This document shows positions 1 through 7,977 of a DNA stretch of 32,534 bases, in pieces. The stretch comes from DASYSL01 sp036003365 (GTDB lineage: Bacteria; Eisenbacteria; RBG-16-71-46; DASYSL01), in the NCBI GenBank assembly GCA_036003365.1, contig DASYSL010000164.1:1-32534 (forward strand), in the 5' to 3' direction. Both the position numbers and the translations under genes were made by a program. The stretch's first letter is position 1. Each line of letters opens with the position of its first letter. The notes beneath the pieces are model-generated. The model did no database searches and was not told where the DNA came from. It saw only the letters and a program-made list of their open reading frames with translations.

Positions 1-197
1 CTCCGTGAGGGATTCCGCCGGCGAGACGAGGACGTATGCGCTGGCGCATGTCGAGCATGGGCTGGCGCACACGCGGGCGAGGACAGGCGGGGATAAACAC
101 ACGGCAGCGCGGGACTTGGCTCTCAAGCCGCTCTCTGCCACAGCCGATACCCAAGAAGCCCCCGGTTCGAGCGCTTTCCCCATCACCCAGAGGGAGC

Positions 198-2318
198 ATG
201 GAAGCGGTCCCCAGTCCGCCGCCCGACAGCCACGACCTCCTCGAGGCCATTCGCCAGCAAGGGCCTGCCCTCGAGGCGTCGCCGTTTCCGGTGGCCTATC
301 TCGACTTCTCGGGGCGCTTCCTTTACGCCACGGCCGACTTCCCGCGCCCGATCGACGAGGGCCCGATGCTCGAGGGCCGGGCGATCTGGGACTGGATTTC
401 GCCCGAACAGCACGCGGCGGCACGCGCCTATTTCGCCGCCTGCCACGAGGGCTTGGTCGCCGGCGGTGCGACCCCCGACGGACCGGTGAGCCGGGTGGCG
501 GAGCCTTCGAGCCTGCCGCTGGCCTGCGCGCTCCACCCCGGCGTGCAGCTCCTTCTCTATCCGTTGCGCGGCCGCGGCCGGCCGCAAGGCGTGCTCGCCG
601 TCGCCTTGCCCGAAGCCAACCGCATGATGGACGCCGAAGCGCTCGAGAAGCGCGAGATCCGTTACCGGCGCCGACTCAAGGCGGTGCTGGACGCCAGCCG
701 CGAAGTGTCCTCGTCGCTCGACCGCGACGTCATCCTCCAGAACATCGTCAAGCGCGTGCGCGACCTTGTCGCCGTGCCCGAGGCCGTGCTCTTCCTGGTG
801 AACGAGGATGGCGAAACGCTCTCGCCCGTGGTCGCCCACGTCGATTCCTTCCTCGATGAGGTGATGGCGCTTCGCCTCACCAAGGGAGAGGGCATCGTCG
901 GCTGGGTGGCGCAGACCGGAAAGTCCGAGATCGTGAACCATGCCGAGCGCGATCCGCGCTCGCTGCAAGTGCCCGGCACGCCGGTCGAGCCGACATCGCT
1001 CTTGTGCGCGCCGCTGGTCATCAAGGATCGGGTGGTGGGCGTGCTCGCGCTCTCGCGCCTGGGTGGGGACAACGATTTCGAGAACGAAGACCTGGAGCTG
1101 TCCACCATCTTCGCCGGCCACTGCTCGGCGGCCATCGAGAACGCGCGCCTCTACACCGAGCTGCGCGGCACCATCGAGGAGCTGCGCGCCACGCAGAATC
1201 AGCTGGTGCAGAGCGCCAAGCTGAACGCCCTCGGCGAGATGGCGGGCGGCGTGGCGCACGACTTCAACAACATCCTCGCGGCCATCCTGGGCCGCACGCA
1301 GCTTCTGCTGCGCTCCGCCAACACGAAAGAGGTCAAGGACTCGCTGCTCGTCATCGAGCAGACGGCGCTCGACGGCGCGCACACGGTCAAGCGCATCCAG
1401 GAGTTCACGCGCGTCCGCCACGACGAGTCGCGCGAGAGCGTGAACCTGAACCAGGTCCTCCTTCAGGTGATCGATCTCACGCGTTCGGCGTGGCAAGCCG
1501 AGGCCAAGGCCCACGGCGTGCACATTCAAGTGGCGACCGACCTCGAGTGCGGCCAGCCGGTGAACGGCTCGGCCGCGGAGCTGCGCGAAGTGTTCACCAA
1601 CATCGTGCTCAACGCGGTCGACGCGCTGCCCCAGGGTGGCACGCTCACTCTCACGACGCGGGACGAAGGCGATCGCGTGGTGGCGCGCGTGAGCGACGAC
1701 GGCGTCGGCATGGATCGCGAGACGCAGGCGCGGGCGTTCGATCCCTTCTTCACCACCAAGCGCGAGCGCGGCAACGGGCTCGGGCTCTCGGTGGCGTACG
1801 GCATCCTGCGCCGCCATCGCGCCGAGATTCGGGTCGAGAGCGAGCTTGGCCTTGGCACGGCGTTCGTGATCGATTTCCCGGCGGGCGCGGAGGCGGACTC
1901 GGCGCCGCCGGCGCCGGAGAAGATTCCGGAGGCGAAGCCCATGAAGGTTCTGTGCGTGGACGACGAGCCGGCGGTGCTCGACGTGTTGTGCGAGCTGGTG
2001 GAAGCCCTGGGCCACGACGTGGTGCGGGCGCGCGGCGGAGGCGAGGCCATCGAGCTGGCCAGGCTGCGCCATCCCGATGTCGTGCTCTCCGACCTGGGCA
2101 TGCCCGACGTCAACGGCTGGGAGGTGGCGGCGCGCGTCAAGCGCGCGTCACCCCAGACGCCGGTGGCGCTGGTCACCGGCTGGGGCGTGCAGATCGAGCC
2201 CGAGCAGGCGCGGCGTCAGGGCGTGGATCTCATCCTGCCCAAGCCCTTCACCGTCGACGAGATCAACAAGGTCCTGCTCGAAGCCTCCGAGCTGCGCGAC
2301 GCGCGTCGCGTCGCCTAG
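198..2318 (+). CDS. Hybrid sensor histidine kinase (PAS-like, GAF, HisKA, HATPase, receiver)
   Basis: Soluble-looking sensor kinase of 706 residues with no membrane segments. A PAS-like region lies at about residues 30-110 and a GAF domain at about 168-325. The HisKA phospho-acceptor is His354 in GGVAHDFNNILAAILG. The HATPase domain at about 450-565 shows the N box (NIVLNAVDALPQGG), DDGVGMD and GNGLGLSVAYGIL. A C-terminal receiver at about 582-700 has the DD pair (VDDEP), phospho-acceptor Asp632 in LSDLGMPDVNGW and a KPF lysine. The start at ATG 198 is preceded by AGGGAG; the frame is open back to position 36, but that extra segment is low-complexity and resembles no domain. The gene converges on the minus-strand redoxin gene with only 20 bp between. 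The signal sensed is unknown; its output would be phosphotransfer to its own receiver and perhaps onward. Confidence 0.93.
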   Translation: MEAVPSPPPDSHDLLEAIRQQGPALEASPFPVAYLDFSGRFLYATADFPRPIDEGPMLEGRAIWDWISPEQHAAARAYFAACHEGLVAGGATPDGPVSRVAEPSSLPLACALHPGVQLLLYPLRGRGRPQGVLAVALPEANRMMDAEALEKREIRYRRRLKAVLDASREVSSSLDRDVILQNIVKRVRDLVAVPEAVLFLVNEDGETLSPVVAHVDSFLDEVMALRLTKGEGIVGWVAQTGKSEIVNHAERDPRSLQVPGTPVEPTSLLCAPLVIKDRVVGVLALSRLGGDNDFENEDLELSTIFAGHCSAAIENARLYTELRGTIEELRATQNQLVQSAKLNALGEMAGGVAHDFNNILAAILGRTQLLLRSANTKEVKDSLLVIEQTALDGAHTVKRIQEFTRVRHDESRESVNLNQVLLQVIDLTRSAWQAEAKAHGVHIQVATDLECGQPVNGSAAELREVFTNIVLNAVDALPQGGTLTLTTRDEGDRVVARVSDDGVGMDRETQARAFDPFFTTKRERGNGLGLSVAYGILRRHRAEIRVESELGLGTAFVIDFPAGAEADSAPPAPEKIPEAKPMKVLCVDDEPAVLDVLCELVEALGHDVVRARGGGEAIELARLRHPDVVLSDLGMPDVNGWEVAARVKRASPQTPVALVTGWGVQIEPEQARRQGVDLILPKPFTVDEINKVLLEASELRDARRVA

Positions 2319-2338
2319 GAGCGTTCGAAGCCCACCTC

Positions 2339-2953
2339 TCAGTCGGCCCGTGCCGCCGTCGGCGGCTTCCATCCCTTCAACAAAACATTCGACGCCAGGT
2401 CGCTGAGATCCGACGGTTCGGGCATGTAACCCACCGCCAGGAAGCGCACATGGCCCGTGTCGTCGAGCAGGAACAGCGCCGGCACGGTCGCGCCCGTCAC
2501 CACGTCGTAGGCGCCATAACGCTGCGCCGTCTCTCCCTTGTGGTCGTAGAGCACCCAGAGATTGGCGTAGTCCGGCGGCGTGCGCATGGCGCGCTCCGCG
2601 CACACGAACACCACGCGAATCCCGCTCTGGCGCAGCGAATCGCCGATCGTCGCGTAGGGAGCGAAGTTGAAGTCGGGACGTTGCGCGAAGAGCACGGCCA
2701 CCTTCTCCAAGCCGTGCACGGAGTGGAGACGGAAGTGCGTCCCGTCGGCGTCCGGCAGCTCGAAGTCGGGCGCGTCGTCGCCGATCAGGAGTCGGCCCAG
2801 GTAGCGCGAGCCGAGGCGCTGTCCGCCGTCATTGCCTCCGCCCGAAGTCGTGCGTGGCGAGGGTGTGGCGTCGGACTTTTCCTGCGCTGTCCCACGGCCG
2901 GCGGCAGCGCAGAGGAGGAGAAGAGAGAGCACAACCAGGTGGAGGCGTCGCAT
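2339..2953 (-). CDS. Secreted redoxin/AhpC-TSA-like protein lacking the catalytic cysteine
   Basis: 204 residues starting MRRLHLVVLSLLLLCAAAGRG, a clear Sec signal peptide cleaved near GTAQ, so the product is probably periplasmic or extracytoplasmic. The mature part has the thioredoxin-fold layout of AhpC/TSA and redoxin proteins: DDAPDFELPDADG, then a strand VAVLFAQ, a helix, VVFVCAE, and VPALFLLDDTGHVRF with the fold's cis-proline region. Where active members have WCxxC or a peroxidatic Cys after the first strand, this one reads AQRPDFNF, so ordinary thiol chemistry is unlikely. The ATG at 2953 follows AGGAGG. It lies 26 bp downstream of the URO-D-like gene on the same strand and is probably cotranscribed with it. 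The function is unknown. Confidence 0.85.
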   Translation of the reverse strand: MRRLHLVVLSLLLLCAAAGRGTAQEKSDATPSPRTTSGGGNDGGQRLGSRYLGRLLIGDDAPDFELPDADGTHFRLHSVHGLEKVAVLFAQRPDFNFAPYATIGDSLRQSGIRVVFVCAERAMRTPPDYANLWVLYDHKGETAQRYGAYDVVTGATVPALFLLDDTGHVRFLAVGYMPEPSDLSDLASNVLLKGWKPPTAARAD

Positions 2954-2979
2954 GGGCGAGGTCCTCCTCTTTTTTCGAT

Positions 2980-3996
2980 CTAGACCTTTTGCTCGGCGCG
3001 CGCCGCAACCCAGTCGCGCACGGCACGCAGGTTTTCGGGTGGAGTTCGAGGAGGGATCGAGCAGCCCGGCGCGACGATCCACCGCCGACCGCCGGTGCGC
3101 TCGAGCCCGTCTTCGAGCTGACGCAGGACGCCTTCGGGACTCGCGGCCTGGAGGGCATCCTCTTGCCCCACGCCGCCCATGACCGCACCACTTACCGCGG
3201 ACAGGCCCGCCTTGAGATCGGGATTGCCCGGCTCGGTCGCCGCCCACGAGAAGGCGTGCGCCGGGTAATCGGCGAGCTGAAGCAGGAAATTGTTGCGCCG
3301 GCACACATGCAGCACGTTGAGCGAAGCCTCGCGCGCCGCGTCGAGCACGGCGAGATCGTAGGGCCGCGCCCAGCGGAAGTACTCGGCCGGGGTGATCAGA
3401 TCATTCGTCGCCCAATCCACGGTGGCGTAGAAGATGCCGTCGGCGCCGGCCGCGAGCACGTCGCGCACGAAGCCGCGGAACGTGCTGGCGATCGCCTCGA
3501 CGGCGGCCAGCACGGCGGACTCGTCGCTCCTCAGGTGCGCGAGCACGGCCTCGGGCGACTCGGCGAGATCGGCGGCGATGGAGAGCGGCGAAAACACGGT
3601 CTCGACGAAGGGCACGTCGGCGGGAAGGCCGGCGCGCACGAGCTTCACGGCCTCGAGCTGCTCGGCGAGCGGGGCCGCCGACGAGTCGCGCGGCGCCACA
3701 CGCGCCCAGTCGCCCGGCGCGTGCACCGGATACTCCATCCGCTTGGGCTTTTCGTCGGGAACGCCGGAATAATGAAAGGAGAGGCCCCACACCTCGCCGT
3801 GATAGGAGGCGCGCGGGTTGAGCTTGACCAGATCCCAGTCGTAGCGGTCGCGAAACTCGAGCGTGGCCTCGGCGAGATCTTTCGCCGAGGACTCGCGGTG
3901 ATACGCGTGTCCCCAGAAGGAAACCGGCGGACGATCGGCCATGCCGCCACCGATCGCGGCCATCACCCGCTCGCGGCGGGTCCAACGCGTCGTCAT
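2980..3996 (-). CDS. Uroporphyrinogen decarboxylase (URO-D) superfamily protein
   Basis: 338 residues with the TIM-barrel layout of the URO-D/methyltransferase superfamily. Recognisable are the start TRRERVMAAIGGGMADRPPVSFWG, a central DGIFYATVDWA, LNVLHVCRRNNFLLQLADYPAHAFSWA, and the C-terminal GRRWIVAPGCSIPPRTPPENLRAVRDWV. The latter matches the PGCxxPPxxPxENLxA signature of the family. The N-terminal Arg-rich substrate motif of true HemE (PxWxMRQAGR) is absent, and no other haem gene is nearby, so I call it a family member and not hemE. Superfamily relatives include corrinoid methyltransferases, but no corrinoid protein is encoded here. The ATG at 3996 has GAGGTG upstream. It is transcribed divergently from rfaE1, with the redoxin-like gene following. 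Confidence 0.85.
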   Translation of the reverse strand: MTTRWTRRERVMAAIGGGMADRPPVSFWGHAYHRESSAKDLAEATLEFRDRYDWDLVKLNPRASYHGEVWGLSFHYSGVPDEKPKRMEYPVHAPGDWARVAPRDSSAAPLAEQLEAVKLVRAGLPADVPFVETVFSPLSIAADLAESPEAVLAHLRSDESAVLAAVEAIASTFRGFVRDVLAAGADGIFYATVDWATNDLITPAEYFRWARPYDLAVLDAAREASLNVLHVCRRNNFLLQLADYPAHAFSWAATEPGNPDLKAGLSAVSGAVMGGVGQEDALQAASPEGVLRQLEDGLERTGGRRWIVAPGCSIPPRTPPENLRAVRDWVAARAEQKV

Positions 3997-4060
3997 CCTG
4001 CACCTCGCAAGCGGCCGCGCATGACGCGCAAGCCGGTCCCGGTTCGGAGGGCGTTCCTGA

Positions 4061-4099
4061 GTCTACGGCGCGCGCGGGGCCGCGTCTACGGCGCTCGCG
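4061..4099. repeat. 16-bp direct repeat upstream of the heptose operon
   Basis: GTCTACGGCGCGCGCG at 4061-4076 recurs as GTCTACGGCGCTCGCG at 4084-4099, 15 of 16 identical and 23 bp apart. The second copy ends 4 bp before a predicted -35 box. The placement suggests an activator or repressor site, but this is inference only. Confidence 0.5.
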
Positions 4100-4103
4100 C
4101 GCC

Positions 4104-4133
4104 TTGCTGGGGTCTTCCGGGCGATGCTAAATT
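4104..4133 (+). promoter_or_regulatory. Predicted sigma70-type promoter of the rfaE1 run
   Basis: TTGCTG at 4104-4109, an 18-bp spacer ending in TGC, then TAAATT at 4128-4133. The box lies about 50 bp upstream of the GTG start of rfaE1 in the divergent 188-bp intergenic region. The same TGCTA arrangement recurs upstream of the yceD and TPR genes. Confidence 0.5.
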
Positions 4134-4184
4134 GCCGCCCCGGAGCCCTTCGCCGCCGTTCTTCCCCCGATTCGAGAGGATCGC

Positions 4185-5186
4185 GTGTCCACCGCCAGCC
4201 CGGCCGCCTCCGAGATTCGCCTGATCGACGCCCTGCGCGGGCGCCGCGTGCTCGTGCTCGGCGACGCCATGCTCGATCGCTATTTGTGGGGGCGCGTGGA
4301 GCGCATCTCGCCCGAGGCGCCTGTACCGGTGGTGGACGTGGAGCGCGAGACCTTCACCCTGGGCGGGGCGGCCAACGTGGCCCACAACATCGCTTCTCTG
4401 GGTGGCGACGCCGTGCTCCTCTCGGTCAGCGGTGAGGACGCCTCGGGCGAGCGGCTGCGCGCGGTTCTGGCCTCGGCCGGCGTGCGCGACGACAACCTGA
4501 TCGCCGATCCCGAGCGCCGCACCACGGTCAAGACGCGGATCCTCGCGCACCAGCAGCAGGTGGTGCGCGCCGACGAGGAGGACACGGAGCCCGTGCGCGG
4601 CCCGGCCTTGCGCCGCCTGCTCTCCACCCTCGAGCGCCTGGCGCGCGAGGTCGACGCCATCGTCGTGTCGGATTACGGCAAAGGCGTCGTCCATCCCGAG
4701 ACCATCCAGCCCGCCATCGCGCTCGGGCGCGCCCACCACATCACGGTGAGCGTCGATCCCAAGCAGGATCATTTCGCTTCGTACCAGGGCGCCTCCCTGC
4801 TCACGCCCAATCAGAATGAGGCCGGGCAGGCGTTTGGCCGGCGCATCACGGACGAGGAGACGCTGGCGGCGGCGGGATGGGGACTGCGCGACAAGTACGA
4901 TCTCGAGTGTCTGGTGATCACGCGCGGGCCCGACGGCATGAGCCTGTTCGAGCGCGGCGGCCGCTCCACGCATCTGCCGACCGTGGCGCGCGAGGTCTTC
5001 GACGTCACCGGCGCCGGCGACACCGTGGTCGCCGTGATGGCGCTGGCGCTGGCGGCGGGCGCCGACTTCGTCACCGCCGCGAGCCTCGCCAACCACGCGG
5101 CCGGCCGCGTCATCCGTCACGCCGGCACGGCCGTGGTCTCGCCCGAGGAGCTCAAGGCCTCGTTCGCGCCCGCAGAGACGGACTGA
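4185..5186 (+). CDS. rfaE1: D-glycero-beta-D-manno-heptose-7-phosphate kinase
   Basis: 333-residue PfkB/ribokinase-family sugar kinase that phosphorylates heptose 7-phosphate at C1 during ADP-heptose synthesis for LPS core. Family marks are VLVLGDAMLDRYLWGRVERISPEAPVPVV, FTLGGAANVAHNIASLGG, VVSDYGKGVVHPE, SVDPKQDHFASYQGASLLTPNQNEA, and the PfkB signature DVTGAGDTVVAVMALALAAGA with catalytic base Asp279. In E. coli the kinase and adenylyltransferase are fused as HldE; here they are two adjacent genes. The start is GTG at 4185 after GAGAGGA. The stop is 2 bp before the GTG of rfaE2, so translation is probably coupled. Confidence 0.95.
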   Translation: MSTASPAASEIRLIDALRGRRVLVLGDAMLDRYLWGRVERISPEAPVPVVDVERETFTLGGAANVAHNIASLGGDAVLLSVSGEDASGERLRAVLASAGVRDDNLIADPERRTTVKTRILAHQQQVVRADEEDTEPVRGPALRRLLSTLERLAREVDAIVVSDYGKGVVHPETIQPAIALGRAHHITVSVDPKQDHFASYQGASLLTPNQNEAGQAFGRRITDEETLAAAGWGLRDKYDLECLVITRGPDGMSLFERGGRSTHLPTVAREVFDVTGAGDTVVAVMALALAAGADFVTAASLANHAAGRVIRHAGTAVVSPEELKASFAPAETD

Positions 5187-5188
5187 GC

Positions 5189-5665
5189 GTGGGACGCGTG
5201 CTCGATACCGACGAAGCGGTGCGCTGGCGCGCCGACCGGCGCGCGCACGGCCAGAGCGTGGTGTTCACCAACGGCGTCTTCGACCTCCTGCACGCGGGTC
5301 ACGTCGATCTGCTCGAGCGCGCACGCGGACTCGGCGACGCGCTCGTCGTGGGGCTCAATACCGACGCGTCGACACGGCGCTTGAAGGGCGAGCGCCGGCC
5401 GCTCTTGCCTGAGGCCGATCGCGCGCGCGTGCTCGCCGCCCTCGCCGTCGTCGACGCTGTCGTGCTCTTCGACGAGGACACGCCGGCCGAGCTCGTGCGC
5501 CGTCTCGAGCCGGATGTGCTCGTCAAAGGCGCCGACTACGCCGAAGACGCGATCGTCGGCAAGGACACGGTCGAAGCGCGCGGCGGGCGCGTGGTGCGGC
5601 TGCCGCTGGTCGAGGGCCGCTCCACCAGCAAGATCGTCGAGGAGATCATTCGCCGCCATGGCTGA
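5189..5665 (+). CDS. rfaE2: D-glycero-beta-D-manno-heptose 1-phosphate adenylyltransferase
   Basis: 158 residues of a cytidylyltransferase-like nucleotidyltransferase that joins heptose 1-phosphate to AMP from ATP. Motifs visible are VVFTNGVFDLLHAGHVDLLERAR (with the HAGH nucleotide-binding signature), VVGLNTDASTRRLKGERRPLLPEADRARVLAAL, FDEDTPAELVRRLEPDVLVKGADYAEDAIVGKD and the C-terminal LVEGRSTSKIVEEI typical of RfaE domain II. The frame is open upstream inside rfaE1, but GTG 5189 gives the expected domain start. The end overlaps the E1beta start by 8 bp, tying LPS-sugar genes to the oxoacid dehydrogenase genes in one transcript. Confidence 0.94.
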   Translation: MGRVLDTDEAVRWRADRRAHGQSVVFTNGVFDLLHAGHVDLLERARGLGDALVVGLNTDASTRRLKGERRPLLPEADRARVLAALAVVDAVVLFDEDTPAELVRRLEPDVLVKGADYAEDAIVGKDTVEARGGRVVRLPLVEGRSTSKIVEEIIRRHG

Positions 5666-6635
5666 GCTCACGATGGTGCAGGCGGTGCGTGACGCGCTCG
5701 CCGTCGCCTTGCGCGAGAACCCGCGCGTGATCGTCATGGGCGAGGACGTGGGCAAGGCGGGCGGCGTGTTCCGCGCCACCGAAGGCCTGCAGGCGGAGTT
5801 TGGCGAGGACCGCGTGCTCGACACGCCGCTCGCCGAGAACGGCATCGTGGGCACGGCGATCGGCATGGCGCTCTACGGCATGCGGCCGGTGGCCGAGATC
5901 CAGTTCTCCGACTTCATCTATCCTGGATTCGACCAGATCCTCTCCGAGATGGCCAAGTTCCGCTATCGCTCGGCCGGCCAGTACACGGCACCGGTCGTGG
6001 TGCGGGCGCCGGTGGGCGGTGGCATCAAGGGCGGTCTCTACCACTCGCAATCGCCCGAGGCGCTGTTCGCGCACATCGCCGGGCTCAAGGTGGTGACGCC
6101 CGCGACCCCGCGCGACGCCAAGGGCCTCCTCCTCGCCGCGCTCCACGATCCCGATCCCGTCATCTTCCTCGAGCCCAAGCGGCTCTATCGCTCCATCAAG
6201 GAGGAAGTGCCGGACGGCTCCTTCACCGAGCCCATCGGCAAGGCGCGCGTGGCGCGCGCGGGCGAGCTCGCCACCGTCCTGACGTACGGTTCCACCGTGC
6301 CCACCGCGGTCGAAGCGGCCGAGCGCGTCGAGAAGAGCCAAGGCAAGAAGGTCGAGGTCATCGACCTGCGCACGCTCGTGCCCTTCGACCACGAAGCGGT
6401 GCTGGCCTCGGTCAAGAAGACGGGGCGCGTGGTGATCGTGCACGAAGCCCCGCGCACCGGCGGCTTCGGCGGCGAGCTGGCCGCGTTCGCGGCCGAGCGC
6501 GCCATGACGCGTCTCGAAGCGCCCATCGTGCGCGTGGCTGGATTCGACACGCCGTTCCCTTACACCCTCGAGCACGCCTACTTGCCCGACGCGCGCCGCA
6601 TCGAGAACGCGCTCGAGTACGTGCTCGGTTTCTGA
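5658..6635 (+). CDS. 2-oxoacid dehydrogenase E1 component, beta subunit
   Basis: 325 residues, the usual length for E1beta of the heterotetrameric thiamine-diphosphate decarboxylase of pyruvate or branched-chain dehydrogenase complexes. Seen are MAELTMVQAVRDALAVALRENPRVIVMGEDVGKAGGVFRAT, RVLDTPLAENGIVGTAIGMALYGMRPVAEIQFSDFIYPGFDQI, the YHSQSPEALFAHIAGLKVVTPATPRDAKGLL segment and VEVIDLRTLVPFDHEAV. The branched-chain-type E1alpha nearby favours a BCKDH-like enzyme. It starts at ATG 5658 inside the end of rfaE2 and ends 16 bp before the E2 gene. The order beta, E2, alpha differs from the usual alpha, beta, E2. Confidence 0.95.
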   Translation: MAELTMVQAVRDALAVALRENPRVIVMGEDVGKAGGVFRATEGLQAEFGEDRVLDTPLAENGIVGTAIGMALYGMRPVAEIQFSDFIYPGFDQILSEMAKFRYRSAGQYTAPVVVRAPVGGGIKGGLYHSQSPEALFAHIAGLKVVTPATPRDAKGLLLAALHDPDPVIFLEPKRLYRSIKEEVPDGSFTEPIGKARVARAGELATVLTYGSTVPTAVEAAERVEKSQGKKVEVIDLRTLVPFDHEAVLASVKKTGRVVIVHEAPRTGGFGGELAAFAAERAMTRLEAPIVRVAGFDTPFPYTLEHAYLPDARRIENALEYVLGF

Positions 6636-6651
6636 TCCGGAGGTCGCCCGC

Positions 6652-7977
6652 ATGGCGTACGAGTTCAAGCTGCCGGACCTGGGAGAGGGAGTCGCCGAAG
6701 GCGAAGTCGTGCGCTGGCTGGTGCGCGAAGGCGACACGGTGGCCGAGGATCAGCCCCTGGCCGAGGTGCTCACCGACAAGGCCACCGTCGAGATTCCTTC
6801 GCCGCGGGCTGGGCGCATCCTCAAGCTCGGCGCGGCCGAAGGCGAGCGAGTGCCGGTCGGGCATGTGCTGGTCGAAATCGAAGAGACAGACGCAGGATCC
6901 GAAGGGGCCTCGTCGAACGCCCAGAATCTGAGGTCGTCCGACGAGACCCCTCCGGCCCCTGCAAGTGACGCTTCTCCCAACCCATCTGCTGCCGACACGG
7001 GCCCTAGCTTTTCGCCGACGGTGCGTCCTGCGGCCAAGGAAGCGGCCGGACTCCTGCGCGCTGTCGAGGCCACGCCGGCCGTCAGAGCCCTGGCGCGCGA
7101 ATTGGGCGTCGACCTCACTCAGGTGGAAGGAACCGGTCCAGGGGGCCGTCTCCTGCCGGATGACGTGAAGCGGGCGGCGGCGTCCACGCGCTCGCCCGTG
7201 GTCGCGACCGCCGTGGCCATGGAAACGGAAGTGCCGGCGAGCGGCGGCACGCCTGAGAGCGGGACCGCGGGCAAGGCGCCGCAAGAAGAAGAGCGGGTCG
7301 CGCTCCGCGGCATGCGCCGGCGCATCGCCGAGGCCATGACCCGCACGCACGCGCTCGTGCCCCAGTTCACGTTCGTGGCCGAAGCCGACGTCGACGCCAT
7401 CATGGCCGATCGCGAGCGCCGTAAGCCGGAAGCCGAGGCGCAGGGAGTGAGGCTCACCTTCGTCTCGTATGTGTTGCGCGCGCTTGGGCCCTCGTTGCAC
7501 GCATTTCCTTCCCTGAATGCGAGCCTCGACGACGAAAAGCAGGAAATCGTGATCAAGAAGCATATCCACGTCGCGGTCGCCGTGGCCGCGCCCGACGGGC
7601 TCACCGTGCCAGTGGTCTACGACGCCGACAAGCTCGGCCTGCTCGATCTCGCGCGCGAGGTCGGGCGCCTGGCCGACGCGGCGCGCAGCAACGCGCTCAA
7701 GCCGGAAGAGCTGAGCGGCGCGACCTTCACCGTGACGACCACGGGCGCCAAAGGCGGTGTGTTGGCGACGCCGCTCGTGCACCATCCGCAGGTCGCGATT
7801 CTCGGCATCCACGCGGTCACCCCACGGCCGGTCGTGCGCGACGGGCAGATCGTGATCCGCCGCATGGTCAACCTGTCGCTCTCGCTCGACCATCGTGTGG
7901 TCGATGGCCAGCAGGGCGCCGATTTCCTCTACGATGTGATTGCCCGCCTCGAAAGCCCGCTCGAAGGATGGCTGTGA
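6652..7977 (+). CDS. Dihydrolipoamide acyltransferase (E2) of a 2-oxoacid dehydrogenase complex
   Basis: 441 residues. The N-terminal lipoyl domain is at residues 1-80, with lipoyl-lysine Lys43 in LTDKATVEIPSP. A long Ala/Ser/Pro-rich linker (about 85-140) precedes a peripheral-subunit-binding domain (about 143-180: TPAVRALARELGVDLTQVEGTGPGGRLLPDDV). The catalytic domain from about 215 ends in LSLSLDHRVVDGQQGADFL, with catalytic His414 and Asp418. It transfers the acyl group from E1 to CoA and forms the core of the complex. The stop overlaps the chosen E1alpha start by one base (TGATG). A single lipoyl domain is typical of branched-chain E2 and many bacterial PDH E2 proteins. No dihydrolipoamide dehydrogenase (E3) gene is in the window. 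Confidence 0.96.
   Translation: MAYEFKLPDLGEGVAEGEVVRWLVREGDTVAEDQPLAEVLTDKATVEIPSPRAGRILKLGAAEGERVPVGHVLVEIEETDAGSEGASSNAQNLRSSDETPPAPASDASPNPSAADTGPSFSPTVRPAAKEAAGLLRAVEATPAVRALARELGVDLTQVEGTGPGGRLLPDDVKRAAASTRSPVVATAVAMETEVPASGGTPESGTAGKAPQEEERVALRGMRRRIAEAMTRTHALVPQFTFVAEADVDAIMADRERRKPEAEAQGVRLTFVSYVLRALGPSLHAFPSLNASLDDEKQEIVIKKHIHVAVAVAAPDGLTVPVVYDADKLGLLDLAREVGRLADAARSNALKPEELSGATFTVTTTGAKGGVLATPLVHHPQVAILGIHAVTPRPVVRDGQIVIRRMVNLSLSLDHRVVDGQQGADFLYDVIARLESPLEGWL

Noticed and set aside
1..197. Possible gene end or divergent gene at the left edge
   Set aside because: Short frames on both strands are open, but none shows a recognisable domain or a ribosome-binding site; I see nothing supportable here apart from a duplicated GCTGGCGCA.
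183..2072. 629-codon open frame on the minus strand opposite the sensor kinase
   Set aside because: High-GC shadow: the plus strand has a full set of kinase domains and motifs, while the minus translation is low-complexity His/Arg/Ala.
2980..3996. Calling this gene hemE
   Set aside because: The canonical HemE N-terminal motif is missing and there is no haem gene context, so only the superfamily is supported.
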